Shown here: piece by piece, positions 40,725-64,000 of the stretch
How positions within the stretch are numbered: the first letter of the stretch is position 1
Layout: every line of letters begins with the position of its first letter
NCBI RefSeq assembly: GCF_030287445.1
Contig: NZ_JASVWB010000004.1
Span: 496,001-560,000 of the forward strand
DNA: 64,000 bases
Direction of reading: 5' to 3'
Source: Streptomyces sp. ALI-76-A
GTDB taxonomy: Bacteria > Actinomycetota > Actinomycetes > Streptomycetales > Streptomycetaceae
Program-made: the position numbers and the translations under genes
The notes under the pieces: model-generated
The model's input: only the letters and a program-made list of their open reading frames with translations
Database searches by the model: none
Told to the model about the DNA's origin: nothing

Positions 40725-41504
40725 TCAGCGGGCTCGGCCCTCGTCCGTCCCGGCCGGGGAGGAGACGCGGCGGCCCGGCATGCGGTCGCCGAAGATCTTG
40801 GCCAGGGTGCGCGTCCGGTACAGCACCACCTGGGTGATGATCTGCAGCGCGATCCAGGACACGGCGTACAGGGCGCCGTCCACGGCGGGCACGGTGTCGA
40901 CGGGCAGGGTGTACGCGAGAATCACGCGCAGCAGTGCGTCGACCAGCAGACCCACGCCCCACAGGACCGTCAGCCCGCGCCAGACTCGCCGGAAGGCCGG
41001 GTCCGTCTCCCACAGCTTCTCCAGTGCCGTCGTCCGCCCGGGCAGCAGCGTGCGCAGAGCCTGATATGTGAACGGCCGTCCGGTGTACAGCGTCACCAGC
41101 AGCCACACGCCGGCGAGTGCCGTGAACAGACCGTTGCGCGCCAGCGCGATGCGCGGGTCTGATGTCATCAGTGACCCCACGGCACTCACCAGGAGCAGGG
41201 CCAGGGTGAAGACCCCGATGGTGTCCAGCCTCCGGTGGCGGACCGCGGAGTGCAGGGTGTGCAGCGCGGGCGCGGAGCCGCTCAACAGCAGAGCGGTGAT
41301 CTCACCCGCTCCGGCGGCGCGCAGCACGTAGTAGAGCCCGACCGGCAGCACGATGTCGCACAGCACGGTGATGACGAAGCCCCAGCGGGAGGAGGGGCGC
41401 CCCTCGGCTGCCGGCGCCACGGGCGGACCGGACGGCCCGGACGGCCCGGACGGAGAGTCGGCGGGGGAGGTACGGGGGCCGGAGCGGGGTGCGGGGGGAG
41501 TCAT
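40725..41504 (-). CDS. VC0807-type multi-pass membrane protein
   Basis: A 259-aa membrane protein. After a Pro/Ser-rich N terminus come about six hydrophobic segments, including FVITVLCDIVLPVGLYYVLR, GEITALLLSGSAPALHTLH, IGVFTLALLLVSAVGSLM and LTVLWGVGLLVDALLRVILA, with a charged loop (TTALEKLWETDPAFRRVWRG). This is the pattern of the VC0807-like family, typical partners of TetR genes in actinomycetes. ATG 41504 is chosen because the upstream frame overlaps the TetR gene. The TetR gene is 50 bp upstream on the same strand, so the two are co-transcribed and presumably co-regulated. Function unknown, perhaps efflux or membrane protection. Confidence 0.75.
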   Translation of the reverse strand: MTPPAPRSGPRTSPADSPSGPSGPSGPPVAPAAEGRPSSRWGFVITVLCDIVLPVGLYYVLRAAGAGEITALLLSGSAPALHTLHSAVRHRRLDTIGVFTLALLLVSAVGSLMTSDPRIALARNGLFTALAGVWLLVTLYTGRPFTYQALRTLLPGRTTALEKLWETDPAFRRVWRGLTVLWGVGLLVDALLRVILAYTLPVDTVPAVDGALYAVSWIALQIITQVVLYRTRTLAKIFGDRMPGRRVSSPAGTDEGRAR

Positions 41505-41553
41505 GAACGTGCTCCTGCGGATCGGCCGCGGTCGGGCGGGTCGGCGTGGAGGG

Positions 41554-42174
41554 TTACGCGGGCCTGGTGCAGCGGTCGAACATCGCGACCAACTCCTGTG
41601 TGACGTAGTGGAGTTGATCAGGCGAACTGCACATGTGATGGCGCAGCACGTTGTCCAGGGCACCGCGCACGGCCAGGGCCATGGTCGGGCAGTCGAAGGA
41701 GCCGAACTCGCCCGCGGTACGCCCCTGTTCCAGCAGCTCGACGAGCCTGTCCACCGACGTGACGCTGTCCCGGACATCGTCCAGCCCGGCGATCTGCCCG
41801 TCCCGGACCAGACGGGCGATCTCCATGAGCGCTCGCGCCTCCAGAGGGTGACGGGCGATGAAGTCGGAACAGGCCCTGATGTACGCGCTCAGTCTGCCGC
41901 GGTGGGTCGACTCGTCGGCGATGCGGGCGGCCGTGAATTCCCCCGCCCGGCCGACGACGGTGCCGGCCACCTCCGCGAACAGTTCCGGCTTTCCGGAGAA
42001 GTGGTAGGAGATCATCCCCGTACTGCTGAGTTTCGCCTGCCGCGAGATCCTGCTGAACGACGCCTTCGCGTAGCCGCTTTCGGCGAGAGTCTCGATAGCC
42101 GCCTGGACTATCTGCGCTCGCCGTGCTTTCTGTGTGAATGTGCGAGTCTTCGCCTTAGCTACGTTGGCCATCAT
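41554..42174 (-). CDS. TetR-family transcriptional regulator
   Basis: A 206-aa TetR regulator. N-terminal HTH at residues about 15-65 (RRAQIVQAAIETLAESGYAK, FSRISRQAKLSSTGMISYHF), then an all-helical ligand domain (LSAYIRACSDFIARHPLEAR, ALAVRGALDNVLRHHMCS). It probably represses its own operon with the VC0807-like membrane protein. Two adjacent ATG codons (42174 and 42171) can start it. The AT-rich leader (42175-42215) carries a weak 11/16 match to a PAS-LuxR site at 42199-42214. The ligand is unknown. Confidence 0.87.
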   Translation of the reverse strand: MMANVAKAKTRTFTQKARRAQIVQAAIETLAESGYAKASFSRISRQAKLSSTGMISYHFSGKPELFAEVAGTVVGRAGEFTAARIADESTHRGRLSAYIRACSDFIARHPLEARALMEIARLVRDGQIAGLDDVRDSVTSVDRLVELLEQGRTAGEFGSFDCPTMALAVRGALDNVLRHHMCSSPDQLHYVTQELVAMFDRCTRPA

Positions 42175-42240
42175 GATCTCAAATTAACATGATCGGATTC
42201 GAGTAATTCCCCTGACTTTCCAGCTTTCTTGGCCCTTTGT

Positions 42241-43245
42241 TCACTCGACCGCGACACAGCGCGCCGTGGCACGCACGGCATCCACCAGTTCCATCGCCGC
42301 GACCGCCTCCGCACGGACACCGCTCTCCGCCGCCCCGGCCCCACCCGCCCGCACCTGCCGCGCGAACGCCTCCAGCAACAGCTGTAGTTGGTCGGCGGCG
42401 GGCAGCAGGAGGCGCTCCTCACGATCCTGTTCCTCCAGGACCACCAGAGGCTGGTGAGCCGGCGGCGGGGTGAAGGCCCGTGTCACGGTGACCCGGGCCC
42501 GGTCCCCCCACACCGTGTAGCTCGACGCGTAGGCGTGCTCGAACCCGAAGGACAGTTCGGCCAGCACACCGGACGGTGACACCAGCAGCACCTGTCCGGA
42601 CAGGTCGAGCCCGTCCTCGGCGCGGACCCGTAGGGTCGCCCCCGCCACCTCCAGGCCCGGTCCCAGCAGCAGCGAGGCGGCCCGGAGGGGGTACACGCCG
42701 ACGTCCAGCAGCGCGCCGCCGCCCAGCCGGGCGTCGTAGCGGATGTCGTCCTTGGACAGCGGGGGAACGCAGAACGCCGCCCGGAAGGAGGCCGGTCGGC
42801 CGAGGCGGCCCGTGTCCATCAGGTCCCGGACGTGGGCGTGCTGCGGATGGTGCGGGAACATGAAGTTCTCCCGCAGCACCAGACCCCGCTCCGCGGCCAG
42901 CGCGCACAGTGCCCGCGCCTCCGCCGCGTCCACGCCGACCGGCTTCTCCACCAGCACGTGCTTGCCCGCCCTCAGCGCCTGCTCGGCGAAGCGGCGGTGC
43001 AGGCCGGTCGGCGTCGAGATGTACACCGCGTCGATGTCGGGCCGGTCCAGCAACGCGGCGGCGTCCGTTTCGGCGGCGCACCCGAAACGCTCCGCGAAGC
43101 GTCGGGATCTGGCCTCCGAGCGGCCGGCGACGGCCGTCAGCCGCAGCTCCGGCGTACGGACCACCGTGGGCAGTACCCGGCGCCAGGCGATCGACGACGT
43201 CCCCAGCGCACCCAGGCGGACCGGGCGCTCCTCGGCCCCCGTCAC
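42241..43245 (-). CDS. NDP-hexose 3-ketoreductase (Gfo/Idh/MocA family)
   Basis: A 334-aa oxidoreductase with an N-terminal Rossmann start (RLGALGTSSIAWRRVLPTVV), IDAVYISTPTGLHRRFAEQA, the VLVEKPVG signature and GGGALLDVGVYPLRAASLLL. Sequences like this act after NDP-hexose 2,3-dehydratases, reducing the unstable 3-keto intermediate to a 2,6-dideoxysugar (OleW/UrdT type). GTG 43245 overlaps the stop of the 2,3-dehydratase gene (GTGA), so the two steps are coupled. The C-3 stereochemistry cannot be read by eye. No glycosyltransferase, dTDP-glucose synthase or 4,6-dehydratase is in view, so more sugar genes should lie outside. Confidence 0.88.
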   Translation of the reverse strand: MTGAEERPVRLGALGTSSIAWRRVLPTVVRTPELRLTAVAGRSEARSRRFAERFGCAAETDAAALLDRPDIDAVYISTPTGLHRRFAEQALRAGKHVLVEKPVGVDAAEARALCALAAERGLVLRENFMFPHHPQHAHVRDLMDTGRLGRPASFRAAFCVPPLSKDDIRYDARLGGGALLDVGVYPLRAASLLLGPGLEVAGATLRVRAEDGLDLSGQVLLVSPSGVLAELSFGFEHAYASSYTVWGDRARVTVTRAFTPPPAHQPLVVLEEQDREERLLLPAADQLQLLLEAFARQVRAGGAGAAESGVRAEAVAAMELVDAVRATARCVAVE

Positions 43246-44612
43246 AGCGACCTCCACGCGGCGATCAGCGTGCGGGCCTGGACGTTGAGGTGGTGGCCGT
43301 AGCGCAGCAGCTCGTCCACCTGCCGCAGGGAGACCCAGCGGAACTCGTCGGACACCACCGGCAGTTCGTCGTCGGTCTCGACGATGATGTAGTGGTTCTC
43401 GCCGTGCAGGAAGCGTCCGCCCTCCTCCGACAGTCTCACGTCGTAGACGGCGTCGGCGCGGCGGGCCAGCACCTCGTCCAGATAGGCCGGCTGGAGGTCG
43501 GACGGCAGGTGCGCGTAGTTCTCCGGCGCGCACTGCAGAGTGGGGCCGAGCTCCACCACCGACACGAACCCGGGTTCGGCGCGAGCTCGCAGCAGCGCGT
43601 GCGGCACGCCCCGCAGCCGCCGTACGAACAGGGCCGCCAGGCCCGTGCCGTGCGGCTTCAGCAGGGGCTGGGCCCAGGCCCGTACCTCTCGTCGGGCCGA
43701 GGAGACGTCCACCGCCACGATGCTGAAGTGCTGGCCGCGCTCATGGGACACCTCGGTGTCGCCCATGCTCCAGCCACCGGTCTTCGCCAGCCCGATCGCG
43801 GTGACCCGTACCTCGTGCTCGGCCCGTCGGCGGGTGATCCAGCTGCGGATGTCGGCGTCCGGGTGCACCGCCTCCACCGCTTGCGCCTGCCAGTCCGGCA
43901 GACAGGACAGCACGGTGCGCGCGTCCATGTTCACGAGGTTCTCCTCGCGCAGGAGCGCGTTCACCTGCCCCAGCGTCAGCCAGGCGAAGTCCTCGCCGGC
44001 CTCGACGTCCGGGCCCACCGTGATGATCATGTTGCGGTTGCGCTTGCGCAGGAACCAGGAACCCTGCTCCGACTGCAGCACGTCGGCCACCACGGAACCC
44101 GGCTCGGGAGTGCGGAAGCGCTCGAGATACGGAATCCCCGAACCCCCGTGGACGCGCATGTAGTTGCTCTTCGTCGCCTGGACGGTCGGCGACAGCTGCA
44201 CCCCGTTGACGTTTCCGGGTTCCGACTTGGCCTGCATCAGCAGATGCGGTATGCCGTCGAAGTCACGCAGCGCGATGCCGAGAATGCCGATCTCCGGCTG
44301 GTTGATGATCGGCTGCTCCCAGACCGGCACCGGGCCGAAATCCGAGGCGACTCGCAGCCCGTGCACCGAGAAGAAGCGCCCGCTGCGGTGCCGCAGGTCA
44401 CCGGTGAGTTCGTCGAAAGTCCACCCGTCCAGTTCCGCGAACGGGATCCGCTCCACCCGCTGCGCCTGCGCCCGGCGCCGGTCCGCGAGCCAGGCCGCCA
44501 GGTCGGCGCCGCTCAGGACGCCGCCGTCGACGGCCGCCGCGGACGCGGCCAGGCCCGCCGCGGTGGGTGTCTCCGCGGAATGCGACGGCACCAGCGTGGT
44601 CGTCGGTGTCAT
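43242..44612 (-). CDS. NDP-hexose 2,3-dehydratase
   Basis: A 456-aa enzyme of the OleV/TylX3/SpnO type that removes the C-2 hydroxyl of NDP-4-keto-6-deoxyglucose. It is built from two related halves: NMIITVGPDVEAGEDFAWLT with NALLREENLVNMDARTVL in the first, HYIIVETDDELPVVSDEFRW with DELLRYGHHLNVQARTLI in the second. Both have an SEPGNVNGVQLSPTVQATKS or AEPGFVSVVELGPTLQCAPE block. ATG 44612 with GAAGG upstream is chosen; the upstream ATG 44648 adds 12 unrelated residues. Divergent from the giant PKS gene with a 401-bp shared control region. Confidence 0.92.
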   Translation of the reverse strand: MTPTTTLVPSHSAETPTAAGLAASAAAVDGGVLSGADLAAWLADRRRAQAQRVERIPFAELDGWTFDELTGDLRHRSGRFFSVHGLRVASDFGPVPVWEQPIINQPEIGILGIALRDFDGIPHLLMQAKSEPGNVNGVQLSPTVQATKSNYMRVHGGSGIPYLERFRTPEPGSVVADVLQSEQGSWFLRKRNRNMIITVGPDVEAGEDFAWLTLGQVNALLREENLVNMDARTVLSCLPDWQAQAVEAVHPDADIRSWITRRRAEHEVRVTAIGLAKTGGWSMGDTEVSHERGQHFSIVAVDVSSARREVRAWAQPLLKPHGTGLAALFVRRLRGVPHALLRARAEPGFVSVVELGPTLQCAPENYAHLPSDLQPAYLDEVLARRADAVYDVRLSEEGGRFLHGENHYIIVETDDELPVVSDEFRWVSLRQVDELLRYGHHLNVQARTLIAAWRSL

Positions 44613-45013
44613 GAGTACGACCTTCTCTCGATCAAGGCGTTCGGCCATACGTACGGTTCACCGGCCGGAGCGCCGTTGGTCGCACCTCCGCGCCGAAAGG
44701 ACGGCATCCGCTCCGAATGGGGCGGCAGCCGAATGCCGCGACTCTCAGCGTGCCCGCTCCGATTCGAGCATTCGCCTAGTGATTCCTTCTTGCGGCCCGC
44801 TCCCGTGCTGGCTATGGGCCCGTGACACCCCGCGCTTGTACACGCCGTTCCCGCGACGGACGGGCGCTCGGACCGGGGGCCCGGGCGGGAATGCCCCGCG
44901 CACGCCTAGGAATTCCCCTAGAGCGCTTTGCGCGGCTGCCGATCACCCCCGGAGCACATGCGAATGTGAGGGCTGCTCCCGTCCCTCCGCTCTCGGTATC
45001 TGGAGTGCCATCG
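44613..45013. promoter_or_regulatory. Divergent control region between sugar genes and the modular PKS
   Basis: This 401-bp region separates the minus-strand sugar operon from the PKS gene. It contains a good PAS-LuxR-type palindrome at 44906-44921 and a half-site-like CTAGTGATTCC at 44776-44786. A TGGAG ribosome binding site lies 8 nt before ATG 45014. The PKS frame is open further upstream, but without KS-like sequence. Confidence 0.6.
44906..44921. promoter_or_regulatory. Putative PimM-type PAS-LuxR binding site
   Basis: CTAGGAATTCCCCTAG matches the consensus CTVGGGAWWTCCCBAG at 14 of 16 positions, with both outer arms intact. It lies 93 bp before the PKS start and would place the PKS, and perhaps the sugar genes, under a PAS-LuxR activator not found in this window. 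Confidence 0.68.
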
Positions 45014-57493
<12,480 letters not shown>

Positions 57494-57538
57494 GCGGTCC
57501 CCCGACACGATCTCCCGATTCTCGAAGGGCTGACTGCC

Positions 57539-64000
<6,462 letters not shown>

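Noticed and set aside
42199..42214. A third PAS-LuxR operator before the TetR gene
   Set aside because: Only 11 of 16 consensus positions agree and the left arm is lost, so it may be chance. Likewise the CTAGTGATTCC word at 44776 is a half site only.

Overview
The DNA is very GC-rich, with C or G in almost every third codon position, GTG and TTG starts, purine-rich ribosome binding sites and short stop/start overlaps inside operons. Together with the gene families present (MarR/pirin, VanZ, ChaB, DUF488, DUF3618/holin, DUF4396, modular polyketide synthases), this points to a Streptomyces or close relative. Part of a large biosynthetic gene cluster is captured; it runs off the right end.

Left part (1 to about 19.7 kb): accessory chromosomal DNA with decay. 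It holds fused remnants of two enzymes (480-1010), a DeoR repressor divergent from an MFS permease, a reductase, a frameshifted MerR pseudogene, and a small MarR regulon. In that regulon the MarR gene, a pirin gene and a luciferase-like monooxygenase gene share an 18-bp operator. Further on are a TPR protein, a glyoxalase-fold protein, VanZ, ChaB and DUF488 proteins, gluconokinase, a broken GH95-like glycosidase, a membrane-anchored XRE regulator, two small secreted proteins, a three-gene envelope operon on the minus strand, and a His-rich DUF4396 membrane protein behind a CsoR-type operator.

Middle part (about 19.8 to 39.6 kb): the left arm of the cluster. An ECF sigma factor and a PapA-like acyltransferase diverge from a decayed NRPS-like C-PCP protein (carrier Ser replaced by Thr), a KS-AT-ACP-TE single-module PKS and a crotonyl-CoA carboxylase/reductase. 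A Sfp-type phosphopantetheinyl transferase follows. Next comes a divergent pair of operons. One encodes a free-standing ACP plus an acyl-AMP ligase. The other encodes PaaA-B-C-D-E (a ring 1,2-epoxidase complex), an SDR reductase, and tryptophan dioxygenase, kynurenine formamidase and kynureninase. The kyn genes would make anthranilate from tryptophan, the ligase would load it on the ACP, and the Paa oxygenase and SDR could then dearomatise or expand the ring. No other phenylacetate catabolic gene is present. This is the most unusual system in the window.

Right part (40.7 to 64 kb): a membrane protein and TetR pair, NDP-hexose 2,3-dehydratase and 3-ketoreductase for a 2,6-dideoxysugar, then two giant modular PKS genes. 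The first is a KSQ-AT-ACP loading module plus two KS-AT-KR-ACP modules. The second starts with KS-AT-KR-ACP and continues into KS-AT, cut by the window edge. The visible AT signatures are methylmalonyl-type (YASH), so the chain should start as a propionate-primed, hydroxylated polypropionate. Because the loading module is KSQ, the anthranilate-derived unit is probably a separate acyl side group, perhaps extended by the single-module PKS and transferred by the PapA-like enzyme or a thioesterase. The extension-module AT domains are nearly identical DNA cassettes whose codon use differs sharply from the flanking KS and KR DNA. Two intergenic regions carry PimM-like PAS-LuxR operator matches, suggesting a pathway regulator outside the window.
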